Assembly (NCBI RefSeq): GCF_003994335.1
Contig: NZ_PNQZ01000070.1
Location: forward strand, 1-64,000
Direction of reading: 5' to 3'
DNA: 64,000 bases
Source: Asaia sp. W19
Lineage (GTDB): Bacteria > Pseudomonadota > Alphaproteobacteria > Acetobacterales > Acetobacteraceae
A program made the position numbers and the translations under genes. The notes beneath the pieces were generated by a model. The model had not been told where the DNA came from, made no database searches, and was given only the letters and a program-made list of their open reading frames with translations. Positions 53,918-63,213 of the stretch are shown piece by piece (the stretch's first letter is position 1; each line of letters begins with the position of its first letter).

Positions 53918-54262
53918 ATGGTGCGCCTTCTTGTTATCGTCGTGTTTCTCGTGGCCCTCATCACCTTCGCCCTGAGCAATCCCGACGCCCAGCCGCTTTG
54001 GATCGTCTCCTATGGCTGGCAGTTCTCGGTCGGCATGCTGGTACTCGGCGTCGGCGCGGCCAGCTTCCTGATTGGCGGATTTGTTATGCTGATCGGCGAG
54101 TTCAAGCAGCGCTCACGCGCCCGCAAGGCAGAGCAGCAGGTGCGCGCCCTCGAAACCCAGGTACTCGATCTGCATCAGCGCATCGACCGCCTGACCGTGG
54201 GTACGGATCCCAGCCGCGCTCCCTATGATACAGCCCCCGTTCCCTCAGCCCCCGCTGTCTGA
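53918..54262 (+). CDS. lapA: LapA-family (DUF1049) membrane protein
   Basis: 114 aa with two hydrophobic segments (LLVIVVFLVALITFALSNP and FSVGMLVLGVGAASFLIGGFVMLI) and a cytoplasmic coiled-coil tail (KAEQQVRALETQVLDLHQRIDRL). LapA (YciS) with LapB controls LpxC turnover and thus LPS amount in E. coli. It is followed by pyrF at 65 bp; lapA-pyrF linkage is common in Proteobacteria. Confidence 0.85.
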   Translation: MVRLLVIVVFLVALITFALSNPDAQPLWIVSYGWQFSVGMLVLGVGAASFLIGGFVMLIGEFKQRSRARKAEQQVRALETQVLDLHQRIDRLTVGTDPSRAPYDTAPVPSAPAV

Positions 54263-54327
54263 GCGGCAGGTCGCTCCCGCAAGCCGCAACCGCTACGATC
54301 CCCTCAGCTAATACCGATCGAGACCTC

Positions 54328-55032
54328 ATGAAACGCACCCGTCTGATTGCCGCCCTCGACACACAGAATCTTGGACAGGCCCGAGACTGGGCGCGCGCGC
54401 TGGACGGATCGGTCGATGCAATCAAGCTCGGGATGGAATTTACCTATGCGCAAGGCTTGTCCGCTATCAGGGACGTGGCCGGTGACAGGACGCTCTTCCT
54501 CGATCTCAAGCTGCACGATATCCCCAACACGGTCGCCAAGGGGCTGGCGAGCCTCGCCCCAATCGGCGCATCTTTGCTGACCATTCATGCCAGCGGAGGC
54601 TCCGCCATGATCCGGGCGGCGCGCCAGGCGATCGACGCCGCCTATCCGCCCCTGCACCGTCCTATCCTTCTTGCCGTCACGGTACTGACAAGCCTGGATA
54701 GCGTAGCGCTGAACGAGATCGGTGTCGCCGCGACACCACGTGAGCAGGTCGTACGCCTTGGCCGCCTCGCGATGACGGCTGGCGCTGATGGCCTTGTCTG
54801 CTCGGCCGAGGAAATTGCGCCCCTGCGCGACGCACTGGGCGAGGCACCCGTTCTAGTCGTACCCGGCATCCGTCCAGCAGGAAGCAGCGCGGATGACCAG
54901 AAGCGCATTATGACACCCAGGCAAGCAGCCCAGGCAGGCGCTGACTGGATTGTGGTCGGTCGCCCGATCACACAGGCCCCGGATCCCGCAAAGGCTGCCG
55001 CGGCCATTCAGGCGGAACTGGCATTGGCGTGA
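54328..55032 (+). CDS. pyrF: Orotidine 5'-phosphate decarboxylase
   Basis: Final step of UMP synthesis. The catalytic Asp-Lys-x-x-Asp tetrad lies in LFLDLKLHDIPNTVAKG at about residues 53-68; VPGIRPAGSSADDQKRI and IVVGRPITQAPDP close the barrel. 234 aa, normal length. Its stop overlaps the trpF GTG start. Confidence 0.95.
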   Translation: MKRTRLIAALDTQNLGQARDWARALDGSVDAIKLGMEFTYAQGLSAIRDVAGDRTLFLDLKLHDIPNTVAKGLASLAPIGASLLTIHASGGSAMIRAARQAIDAAYPPLHRPILLAVTVLTSLDSVALNEIGVAATPREQVVRLGRLAMTAGADGLVCSAEEIAPLRDALGEAPVLVVPGIRPAGSSADDQKRIMTPRQAAQAGADWIVVGRPITQAPDPAKAAAAIQAELALA

Positions 55033-55685
55033 AAAGAGGCGTCAAGATCTGTGGCCTGACCGAGGTGCAGGGGCTCAGAGCCGCCTGTGACGAGAGGGCA
55101 GAATGGATTGGCTTCGTCTTCTTTGCCCGCTCACCACGCTTTGTGACCCCTGTCCAAGCGGCACGCCTGGTGAGTTCGATCTCCACCCCTTTACCTGAGA
55201 CGGTCGGACTTTTCGTCAAGGCAACGGATGAAGAGATCGCCGCAACTTTGACCGAGATGCCCCTCTCGGTCCTGCAGATCTACGACACACCTGAACGCGC
55301 GCGCAGCATCCGCGAGCGCTTTTCTCTGCCCGTCTGGCTGTCCCGCGCCGTGAGCGGCACAGGGGACCTGCCGACCGAAGCCGACATCGATGGATATGTG
55401 ATCGAACCCCGTCCACCGGCGGGCGCGACGCGCCCGGGCGGTAACGGGGTGACCCTTGACTGGCGCCTGATGCGCAGCTGGCAGGCGCCCGCTCCATGGA
55501 TGCTCGCAGGCGGCCTCACCCCGGAGAGCGTTGCCGACGCCATCGTTGCCTCCGGGGCACAGGCTGTGGATGTTTCATCTGGGGTGGAAACTGCTCCGGG
55601 CCAGAAATCACCAGAGCTGATTCGAAACTTCATCAAAAACGCCCGAAGCGCGTCTGTGGGTACTTGCGCACCTGAGAGAAACTGA
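55029..55685 (+). CDS. trpF: Phosphoribosylanthranilate isomerase
   Basis: Amadori rearrangement step of tryptophan synthesis. The catalytic Cys lies in VKICGLTEVQGL near the N terminus. IGFVFFARSPRFV, MLAGGLTPESVADAI and VDVSSGVETAPGQKS follow as in all TrpF. The start codon is GTG, overlapping the pyrF stop (GTGA), so the two are co-translated. 218 aa, normal size. Confidence 0.94.
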   Translation: MKRGVKICGLTEVQGLRAACDERAEWIGFVFFARSPRFVTPVQAARLVSSISTPLPETVGLFVKATDEEIAATLTEMPLSVLQIYDTPERARSIRERFSLPVWLSRAVSGTGDLPTEADIDGYVIEPRPPAGATRPGGNGVTLDWRLMRSWQAPAPWMLAGGLTPESVADAIVASGAQAVDVSSGVETAPGQKSPELIRNFIKNARSASVGTCAPERN

Positions 55686-55702
55686 TATGGTCCGCCCGCG
55701 CT

Positions 55703-55793
55703 GGAGAGATGGCCGAGCGGCTTAAGGCGCACGCTTGGAAAGCGTGTGTACGTTAATAGCGTACCGTGGGTTCGAATCCCACTCTCTCCGCCA
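55703..55793 (+). tRNA. tRNA-Ser (GGA)
   Basis: Acceptor arms GGAGAGA (55703-55709) and TCTCTCC (55783-55789) pair fully, with discriminator G and an encoded CCA (55791-55793). The anticodon loop reads CTTGGAAAG, anticodon GGA, and a long variable arm (GTGTACGTTAATAGCGTACC region) marks it as a class II tRNA. The T-arm is GTGGGTTCGAATCCCAC. Confidence 0.97.
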
Positions 55794-56165
55794 CTTTGCT
55801 CTCGACAAGTCGCAAAGAACGTTCTCGCTCTGAGAAAGCAGTCACATTTTTGCACCCGCGGCTCGCTTATAATCGCCCCAGCCTGAACAAACCGCGCGAT
55901 CATCGCGTCGTTTGAGCGTCGCCAGTTTCCATCGAGCGGTGTACGACGAACTCCACAAGCAAGTAGGATCTGCCGCCCCAAAGGGGTAACACTTGCACGG
56001 CGCTCACATTCAAAGCGAGATCATTCGGCATCGCCGCGCCAGAACAATGCATCTTTCTGATATAATTCTGAACGCCCTTGGTTAAAATCTATCTGAACCG
56101 GAGGCCCATATCTATCCTTCAGCGGCTGGAAGGATGAGAGCCGCAAGCTCTCACCCCTCTTGCCC
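55794..56165. other. Non-coding spacer after tRNA-Ser
   Basis: 372 bp between the tRNA gene and the end of the surface-protein gene. It contains two abutting hairpins near its right end (56114-56153); no gene or clear tRNA-side attachment repeat was found. Confidence 0.55.
56114..56153 (-). terminator. Two abutting hairpins after the surface-protein gene
   Basis: TGAGAGC/GCTCTCA (56135-56141 and 56147-56153) and ATCCTTC/GAAGGAT (56114-56120 and 56129-56135) are perfect 7-bp stems with 5- and 8-nt loops that share base 56135. They lie 12 bp past the stop on the minus strand. No T run follows, so a stabilising or Rho-assisted 3' end is possible. Confidence 0.5.
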
Positions 56166-58557
56166 TTAACTTATCGAAAAGTCAGAGACCTTCAGATCGG
56201 TCACACCAAGGAAAGTAATTTTCGCATCACCGTCGATCATCACTGAGGTATTGCCTCCCGAGATCGTCGCGGTATTCAGAATATTCTGTGCAGCCGCAGT
56301 CAGGTTGGCAGGGCTATAAAAATAAAGGAAAAACTTGTTATCAGCAGCACGGAAATCGGTGATGGTGAAATTACCCGCAGTGTGGTTGGCAAGCATTCCG
56401 AAAAGGTTCCCCGCACCCGAGCCACCCGTGACGGTAGCCGCTGCTGAAGCATTCGATGTGCCAGCAAAAGCCGTACCGAAATAGAACTGATCGGAGGCCG
56501 TTCCGCCGATGACCGTCTGCTGACCCGCGCCCGTCCAGGCGTCCAGTCCCCCGGCCACAGCGCGCCCGTCGATATACTGATCCCCCGTTGTGTAAGGCTG
56601 ATTGGCCGTAAAAAGGAGGCGGGAGGAGGAACTCAGGGTGGCAGTCAGAGCGTTTGCACCAAAAATCGTGCCCGCTCCTGCCGAAATGGTTGTCTGCCCG
56701 GTACCGGAAATGAAACGCAACGCCCCTGCCACGCTGATGTTCTGGTTGCTTCCATGCACCACCTGCAAATCGCCTGCTGCGGAAATCGTGTCGCCTTGGG
56801 TACCCGGTCACAGTCGCCGAACCGAAGCTGACATTCACGACTGACGAGGTACCCCCATAAACCGAGCTGTTATCGCCCACCGTGATCTTGTTGCCGGCGG
56901 AGAAATCCATCACTGCAGCGTTGGTCTGCATGATCGCCGTGGCGTTCCCACCCTGGAGTGATACGGTGTCGATCGCGCCTGCAGCGCCGTAAATCGTGTC
57001 CTGACCCAAAGACGTCACGAAGTTATTAGAGCCACCCAGATAGATCAGGTTGCTACCCGTACCGCCAGTGATCGTGTTGGTTCCACTCGCCCCATAGATC
57101 GTGTCGTTGCCCGACCCTGTCGCAATATTCCAGTTGCCCGAGGATTGCGAGGCATTGAAGACGTTGTTTCCCTGCGTCCCAGCAAAGCTGCCAGAGGCAT
57201 TGCCTACCTTGACCGTCGATCCATACTGATTGGACGACACGATATTCTGGTAGCTGGCCGAATCCTGAGTCGTATCCAGGCTCACCGCCCCCGCGAGCGC
57301 AGTTGTACTCGTCGAGGCCACAACGATGTTGGAATAATTGCCTGAAACGCCATAGCTCCCGGCGACGTCGATGATCGCTTGCGAAGCCCGGTTTGACGAG
57401 ACATAGCCATTCGAGCCCGGGCTCAGAATGCTGTTATCCAATGCGCCGGCTGCGAGGAGGGACTGGATGCTGGAAGCGTAGGACTGGGCAAGCGTTCCCG
57501 CCGTATCGCCAGACGTGTAAGGAATGAGAACCGTGTTATTCACGCCTTTGACGACAAGATTGGGCATCGTGACCTCTGTTGTGTTCGCGCCAGTGCTGTT
57601 TTCCGGCGTCATTGAAACGATTGAGCTGGTGCTGGAACGGTCGGCGTAGCTGACCGTCTTGCTGGTGTCGTAGGTAACCGTAGGGCTCTCGACATTGTAG
57701 TTTCCGGTAACGTCTGTGGCAGAGCCCGTACCGTTACTTTCAACCCCAATATAGACACCACTGAGATACCAGTTGGCCATATTGGTCAGTTCGCTGGCGA
57801 GGCTCGGATACATGCCGATCATCGCCTTGATCGCGGCCATCAGACCCTGATTAAGGTCGATCGTCGTCTGATACATCACGCCGTCATTCGACGGATCAAG
57901 CGGGTTGATATAGGCCGCACGCGAACCACTGACGTTGTAGATCGTCCCGCCTAGAGAATTCGGAAGATAAACATAAGCTTCCGGCTTGCCCGTATAGTCT
58001 ACCGTCTCGAACTGCAGGAAGAGACCGAAGTTCAGATTAGCGCTATGATAGTTAATCGTAAAATTGATACCCGCCTGGTAAGTGCCAGTCGTGCCCCGGT
58101 AGTCGCTGATACCCTGAATAAAAGAGGCAGTCAGCTGATGATTAAATGAATATTGCCCATCAATGTCGCCAAGCGCGGCAAGCTGCACGTCCAGCAGGTG
58201 CCCACCCTGGGCGGCCATTTGGTAAATGTAATGACCATTATCCGGATCACGGAAAACATTATAGCTCGTGGTACCCGAGGCCGAAGTGGAGGAGCCCTGT
58301 GTCCAATGCCCCACCGAATACCCGAAATCGTTATCCCAGACCTGAGTATCATCACCCGCAAGCGGGTCGAAGGCCGACGCCGCATTCCACTGGACGATGG
58401 CCCAGTCAGGAGAGTCATCGCCTGTCAGGTCCGAGAGCGTGTTGTTGTACTGGATCTGTCCGTTAATCACCTGCTGGGTGTTCATCGGCAGATTGGGACC
58501 CTCGACGCTCGGGTCAGTAAAGATCTCGCTCAGAGTCTGGCCGTTATTGGTATTCAT
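56166..58557 (-). pseudogene. RTX/T1SS-type surface protein, frameshifted
   Basis: The reading frame starting at 58557 is intact for 585 codons, to GGG at 56805. It then leaves the family sequence and reads nonsense. Dropping one base (T at 56802) restores Thr-Gln-Gly-Asp and 211 more codons to the stop at 56166, giving about 796 aa. The middle has RTX-like Gly/Asn/Asp tracts (GSGNDTIYGASGTNTITGG), and the C terminus is typical of type I secreted proteins (ITFLGVTDLKVSDFS). No export ABC transporter is in the window. Assembly error, real decay and phase variation are all possible. Confidence 0.75.
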
Positions 58558-59423
58558 CGTTAATCCGACCCCTGGATCGTAAATAGCAACATTACGCTTT
58601 GAACTGAAGACAGTTTGCTTGCTTAGCCTTTAAAATCCATTAATTTGGATTGGAAAAGATCACCAAAACGTGATGTCAATTTACATGACTATTACAGAAC
58701 GATATTGCGGTTCGATTGGCAAATCTCCTGTTTCCATTCGCAATGTAATGGCAAAGAATCGTCATGGCACACCATAATTTGTTAAGATCCACGTATAATT
58801 TGATACTCGCCCGTTAAATATGTCAAACCCCGTGAAAATCCTCGATCCAACTCGTTATAGGTAATCAAAATCCGTCTCTTTTTTCGATTGTTTGCTCGGT
58901 CGACACCTGAATTTCATTGTTGTTTCGGTTTCTTGTTCTTTTCAGAAGTCTTCAAAAAAGTTTCTCAAATATGACGCGAAAATGATTTTTATCGAAAAAA
59001 TCGTCTAGGCTGTGCCGTTGAAGGACAAATGTTCCCCGATTCGGGCGAACCAGCACGCCAGGATCGGGGTAGTTGCGTGCAGAGTCGGCCCGCCTGAGAG
59101 ACTAGAGAAAACTAATGGGCAACGAATACGCTCACACCGACGCGACAATCTGCATCGGCATCCTGAGACGCCTTAACCCTTCATAGGACCTCGCATCTGA
59201 GCCTTCCCTGAGAGCAGGTCTTCCCCCACGGATGACGTATCCGGATTGGGATGGGGAACGCTGAGGCGCTCAAACAACAGGTCCTGCAGCGACCTGCGCC
59301 AGACTCGTTTAGCGCAGGGGGGAATTCTTCAGAACCCATCCGCGGTACGGGCCCGAAGTTTCCGTAAGGAAGAATGCTGGCGCTCACATCACGCACCGCT
59401 GCACCGCCCTATTCCGTCATGGC
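58558..59423. other. Long AT-rich non-coding region
   Basis: 866 bp upstream of the surface-protein gene, clearly more AT-rich than its surroundings up to about 59000. No convincing gene; a 71-aa frame at 59181-59396 has no homologous look. It holds an imperfect A/T palindrome near 58984-59003 and arms CCCCGAT/ATCGGGG (59034-59040, 59063-59069). It probably carries the promoter and regulatory region of the surface gene. Confidence 0.6.
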
Positions 59424-59454
59424 AAAAAAAAACCTCCGGCACAGGCCGGAGGTT
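59424..59454 (-). terminator. Rho-independent terminator of infC
   Basis: AACCTCCGGC (59431-59440) and GCCGGAGGTT (59445-59454) make a perfect 10-bp stem with a 4-nt loop. On the minus strand at least seven T follow. It lies 27 bp after the infC stop, so rpmI and rplT are not co-transcribed here. Confidence 0.93.
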
Positions 59455-59481
59455 CGTGAGGCTTAAACCGCTTTCATGCGG

Positions 59482-60018
59482 TCAGCGCGGTGCGAGCACC
59501 ATGATCATCTGGCGATTTTCAAGCTTGGGCATTTGCTCGACCTTCGCCTTGTCTTCCATCTCGGTACGAATGCGTTCGAGCATCTTGATACCGAGCTCCT
59601 GATGGGCCATCTCACGACCCTTGAAGCGCAACGATACCTTGACCTTGTCGCCTTCCGCGAGGAACGAGTTCATGGCGCGCAGTTTGACCTGGTAGTCATT
59701 TTCATTGGTGCTGGGGCGCACCTTGACTTCCTTGATCTCTATGACCTTCTGCTTCTTACGCGCTTCGTTCTTCTTCTTCTGCTGTTCGTACTTGAACTTG
59801 CCGTAGTCGAGAATCTTGACGACAGGTGGCTCAGCCGTCGGGCTGATTTCCAGAAGGTCGAGCCCGACCGAATAGGCGCGTGCAAGAGCATCGCGCGTTG
59901 TCATGACGCCAGCCATTTCGCCGTCGGCGTCAATCAAGCGCACCTGAGGAACACGGATTTCCTCGTTAACTCGGGGCCCTTCACGGGTGGGTGCGGCCTG
60001 CATCGGTGGTCTAGCTAT
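59482..60018 (-). CDS. infC: Translation initiation factor IF-3
   Basis: IF-3 keeps ribosomal subunits apart and checks start codons. N-terminal [15 protein letters not shown], linker [23 protein letters not shown], and C-terminal [18 protein letters not shown] match the family. The first ATG is at 60003, but AGGAG (60029-60025) sits 6 nt upstream of an in-frame ATA at 60018, giving an N terminus (M)[13 protein letters not shown], and no ribosome binding site precedes the ATG. The ATA is therefore preferred as start (178 aa). Confidence 0.92.
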   Translation of the reverse strand: MARPPMQAAPTREGPRVNEEIRVPQVRLIDADGEMAGVMTTRDALARAYSVGLDLLEISPTAEPPVVKILDYGKFKYEQQKKKNEARKKQKVIEIKEVKVRPSTNENDYQVKLRAMNSFLAEGDKVKVSLRFKGREMAHQELGIKMLERIRTEMEDKAKVEQMPKLENRQMIMVLAPR

Positions 60019-60029
60019 GGTCGTCTCCT
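60016..60029 (-). promoter_or_regulatory. Shine-Dalgarno and probable AUA start of infC
   Basis: AGGAG at 60029-60025, six-nucleotide spacer, then ATA at 60018-60016 in frame with infC. Noncanonical starts (AUU in E. coli) let IF-3 repress its own synthesis. Confidence 0.7.
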
Positions 60030-60132
60030 GTCGACGTTTTCAACAATCTGCTTGGCGGGAATTCAATACGCTCAACCACGCCAAAGATTTCATCACCTTA
60101 GCGTGACAAAATTAACGGCTTGTTTGCGGGAC

Positions 60133-60167
60133 TCCCGGTGCCCCGACATAGTCATGAAACACCGGGA
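60133..60167 (-). other. Inverted repeat in thrS-infC spacer
   Basis: TCCCGGTG (60133-60140) and CACCGGGA (60160-60167) are perfect 8-bp arms with a 19-nt loop, between the thrS stop and the infC start. It could attenuate read-through or shape the infC leader. Confidence 0.45.
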
Positions 60168-60198
60168 TTGCAAGGTTTTCGCGTCTAACACGCGCGCA

Positions 60199-62133
60199 TC
60201 AGACCTGCAGGCGCTGCATGTCCGGGGCCATGGCTTCCTGACCCAGCATCGCCACCACCTCATCCAGCGCAAGGATTTCCTGAGCAGCACCGCCCAGACG
60301 ACGCATCGCTACCTTGCCCTCTTCTGCCTCGCGACGACCCACAACAAGAATGACAGGAACACGTGCGAGCGAGTGTTCACGAATCTTCGCGTTGATCTTC
60401 TCGTTGCGTCCGTCCACCTCGACCTGAAGTCCTGCGCGACGCAGCTTCGCGGCCACCTCCTGTGCATAGGGCTCCGCATCGGTCACGATGCTGGCGACCA
60501 CCACCTGGGTCGGAGCGAGCCAGAGCGGGAACTTGCCTGCAAACTGCTCGATCAGGATACCAATGAAGCGCTCGAAGCTGCCCAGGATGGCGCGGTGCAG
60601 CATGACCGGACGATGGCGCGCGCTGTCCTCGCCGATATAAGACGCATCCAGACGCTCTGGCAGAATGAAATCGACCTGCAATGTGCCGCATTGCCAGTCG
60701 CGACCGATCGCATCCGTCAGCACGAATTCGAGTTTCGGGCCATAGAAGGCCCCTTCGCCCGGATTGGTCTCGAAGGTGACACCCGCCAGGGCGCAGGCTT
60801 CCTTGAGCGCCTTTTCCGACTTGTCCCAGGTCGCGTCGTCACCCGCACGCGCGTCGGGGCGGTCGGAGAACTTCACACGAAAATTCTCGAAACCGAGATC
60901 GCGATAGACCTCGTCGAGCATGGCCACGAAGGTCGCCGTCTCGGCCGCAATCTGCTCCTCGGTACAGAAGATATGCGCGTCATCCTGCGTGAAGCCACGA
61001 ACGCGCATGATACCATGCAGCGCGCCTGAAGGCTCGTAGCGATGACATGCGCCGAACTCGGCCATACGCAGCGGCAGCTCGCGATAGGAACGCAGCCCAT
61101 GGCGGAAGATCTGCACATGACAGGGGCAGTTCATCGGCTTGAGGGCGAGGGTCTTTTCCTCATCCTCAACCGTCGCGATGAACATGTGCTCGCGATATTT
61201 ATCCCAATGACCCGAGGCTTCCCAGAGCGCACGGTCTACAAGCTGTGGGGTACGCACTTCTTCGTAGCCATAGCGCGTCTGGATACGGCGCATATAGTCC
61301 TGAAGCACGGTGTAAAGACGCCAGCCCTTCGCATGCCAGAAGATCTGACCCACCGCCTCTTCCTGGATATGAAACAGATCCATCTCGCGGCCGATACGCC
61401 GATGATCGCGCTTCTCGGCCTCTTCCAGCTGGTGCAGATAGGCGTCGAGTTCCTTCTGGTCGCGCCAGGCCGTTCCATAGATGCGCGTCAGCATGGGATT
61501 ACGGTGGTCGCCGCGCCAGTAAGCACCGGCTACCTTCATGAGCTTGAACGCCGTGCCGATATCGCCCGTGCCACGCATGTGCGGCCCGCGGCACAGATCG
61601 AGCCATGCCCCCTGACGATAGATCGAGATGGTCTCGCTCTCGGGCAGATCGCGGATCAGCTCGGCCTTGAAGCGCTCGCCTTTCTCCTCGAAGAAGGCAA
61701 TGGCGGCGTCACGATCCCATTCCTCGCGCTCGAACGGCGCATTGGCCGCGATGATCTCACGCATCTTGGCCTCGATCGCCTCGAAATCCTCAGGCGTGAA
61801 AGGCTGGTTGCGGAAGAAATCGTAATAGAACCCGTCCTTGATAGAGGGGCCGATGGTTACCTGCGTGCCGGGCCAGAGCGCCTGCACGGCCTCGGCCAGC
61901 ACATGGGCGGTATCATGGCGGATCATCTCCAGAACGATATCGTCCTTGCGCGTGATGAAGCGCAGCTCTGAATCCTCGGCAATGACGGTCGAGAGATCGA
62001 CCAGCTTGCCATTCAGGCTCATCGCAACGGCAGCACGCGCCAGACCGGGACCGATCGAAGCCGCGACTGCCGTGCCGGTCGTGGCACCGTCGAACGTACG
62101 AACGGAACCATCGGGCAGGGTAATGGCAGGCAT
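60199..62133 (-). CDS. thrS: Threonyl-tRNA synthetase
   Basis: 644 aa. An N-terminal TGS domain ([20 protein letters not shown]), an editing domain with [17 protein letters not shown], then the class II core: [21 protein letters not shown] with a zinc Cys, motif 2 [20 protein letters not shown], motif 3 [19 protein letters not shown]. The C-terminal anticodon domain ends near [13 protein letters not shown]. Followed by infC with a 180-bp spacer, the classical order. Confidence 0.97.
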   Translation of the reverse strand: MPAITLPDGSVRTFDGATTGTAVAASIGPGLARAAVAMSLNGKLVDLSTVIAEDSELRFITRKDDIVLEMIRHDTAHVLAEAVQALWPGTQVTIGPSIKDGFYYDFFRNQPFTPEDFEAIEAKMREIIAANAPFEREEWDRDAAIAFFEEKGERFKAELIRDLPESETISIYRQGAWLDLCRGPHMRGTGDIGTAFKLMKVAGAYWRGDHRNPMLTRIYGTAWRDQKELDAYLHQLEEAEKRDHRRIGREMDLFHIQEEAVGQIFWHAKGWRLYTVLQDYMRRIQTRYGYEEVRTPQLVDRALWEASGHWDKYREHMFIATVEDEEKTLALKPMNCPCHVQIFRHGLRSYRELPLRMAEFGACHRYEPSGALHGIMRVRGFTQDDAHIFCTEEQIAAETATFVAMLDEVYRDLGFENFRVKFSDRPDARAGDDATWDKSEKALKEACALAGVTFETNPGEGAFYGPKLEFVLTDAIGRDWQCGTLQVDFILPERLDASYIGEDSARHRPVMLHRAILGSFERFIGILIEQFAGKFPLWLAPTQVVVASIVTDAEPYAQEVAAKLRRAGLQVEVDGRNEKINAKIREHSLARVPVILVVGRREAEEGKVAMRRLGGAAQEILALDEVVAMLGQEAMAPDMQRLQV

Positions 62134-62172
62134 GGAGATGCGCTCCTGGCGTAAGAGATAAGTTGAGCTGTT

Positions 62173-63084
62173 CTAATGGCCCCAGTTCAGGCAGGCCGCA
62201 ACCCTGGAAACGTCGAGCGTCCGCAGATCCTCAACCGCGAGAACACGAACCTGACCCGGTCTCAACCCGTTCGGCGCGGTCAGGCGCGGGTTGCTCTCCC
62301 CCGAGAACAATACGAGCGACCGGCATCCCATGGCTGCCGCGAGATGCATGGGGCCGGTATCATTCCCCACTGCCAGCGTCGCCCGCGCAAACACGCCGCC
62401 CAGGGCCAGCAGATCGGTCTGACCCGCCAGATCGATCACGCCGGGCGTCTGCGCCCTTATCGTATCCACGAGAGCGCGCTCCGCCTGTGTGCCAATTACG
62501 ACCACAGCCAGACCCTGCGCCTGCAAAAGCCGGGCCAGAGCCGCGTAATGCCCCTCTGGCCAGCGTTTGGCAGGGCGGTGAGGGGCGGCGCCAGGAACGA
62601 TGATGGCATAGGGTGCGGGCAGATCCGGACCGCCACGACCCAGCCATTCCAGATCGGGCGCGTTGTGCTCCGCTACGCCAAGACGCGCGAGCTGGTCGCG
62701 CTGTCGCGCCACGCTATGCATGGAATCGCGCCAGGGATTATCGTGAAAATGGGCCGACTTTCTGGCAATACCGCTCCAGGCCTTTTGTCCTGATAGCCGC
62801 GCATAACGCGTGCTCCGCCCGGATGTCTGCAAGTCGATCACCAGATCATAGCCGCGCAGTTCCCGGCGCAGGGTCAGCAAACCGCGCCAGTCATGCCAGC
62901 GCGGCCGCGTATCGATCCGGATATGATCAAACCAGGGACTGGTTTCTGCCAGGGCGCGAAAAGGCGCGGTGGTGAGCAGGGTGATCTCGGCCTCGGGCCA
63001 ATGGGCCCTGATGGCGGCAAAAGGAGAGAGCGCCTGAACAACATCGCCCAGAGCCCCGAGCTTGATCACGAGAATGCGAAACAT
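62173..63084 (-). CDS. Glycosyltransferase family 9 (heptosyltransferase-like)
   Basis: 303 aa with a GT-B fold. The N terminus ILVIKLGALGDVVQALSPFAAI is the GT9 signature, and VGNDTGPMHLAAAMGCRSLVLFSG is the C-terminal donor-binding block. GT9 enzymes add heptose in LPS inner-core synthesis. No other LPS gene is adjacent, so the sugar is uncertain. It precedes thrS by 39 bp on the same strand. Confidence 0.9.
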   Translation of the reverse strand: MFRILVIKLGALGDVVQALSPFAAIRAHWPEAEITLLTTAPFRALAETSPWFDHIRIDTRPRWHDWRGLLTLRRELRGYDLVIDLQTSGRSTRYARLSGQKAWSGIARKSAHFHDNPWRDSMHSVARQRDQLARLGVAEHNAPDLEWLGRGGPDLPAPYAIIVPGAAPHRPAKRWPEGHYAALARLLQAQGLAVVVIGTQAERALVDTIRAQTPGVIDLAGQTDLLALGGVFARATLAVGNDTGPMHLAAAMGCRSLVLFSGESNPRLTAPNGLRPGQVRVLAVEDLRTLDVSRVAACLNWGH

Positions 63085-63213
63085 GCCGCGATCCTAGCCG
63101 AGGCTGCGACGCGATGATACGCCATGCGTTCACGCGTCCGTCTTCTGGCATCGCCCGCGAAGACACAGCCTCGTGGCACCATTTCCGCCCGCAGGGCGAT
63201 CAGGGAAAAGCTC

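Noticed and set aside
59181-59396. 71-codon minus-strand frame
   Set aside because: No ribosome binding site and no family look; composition resembles the non-coding spacer.
59476-61029. 517-codon plus-strand frame
   Set aside because: Antisense to infC and thrS, and crossing the spacer between them; no domain.
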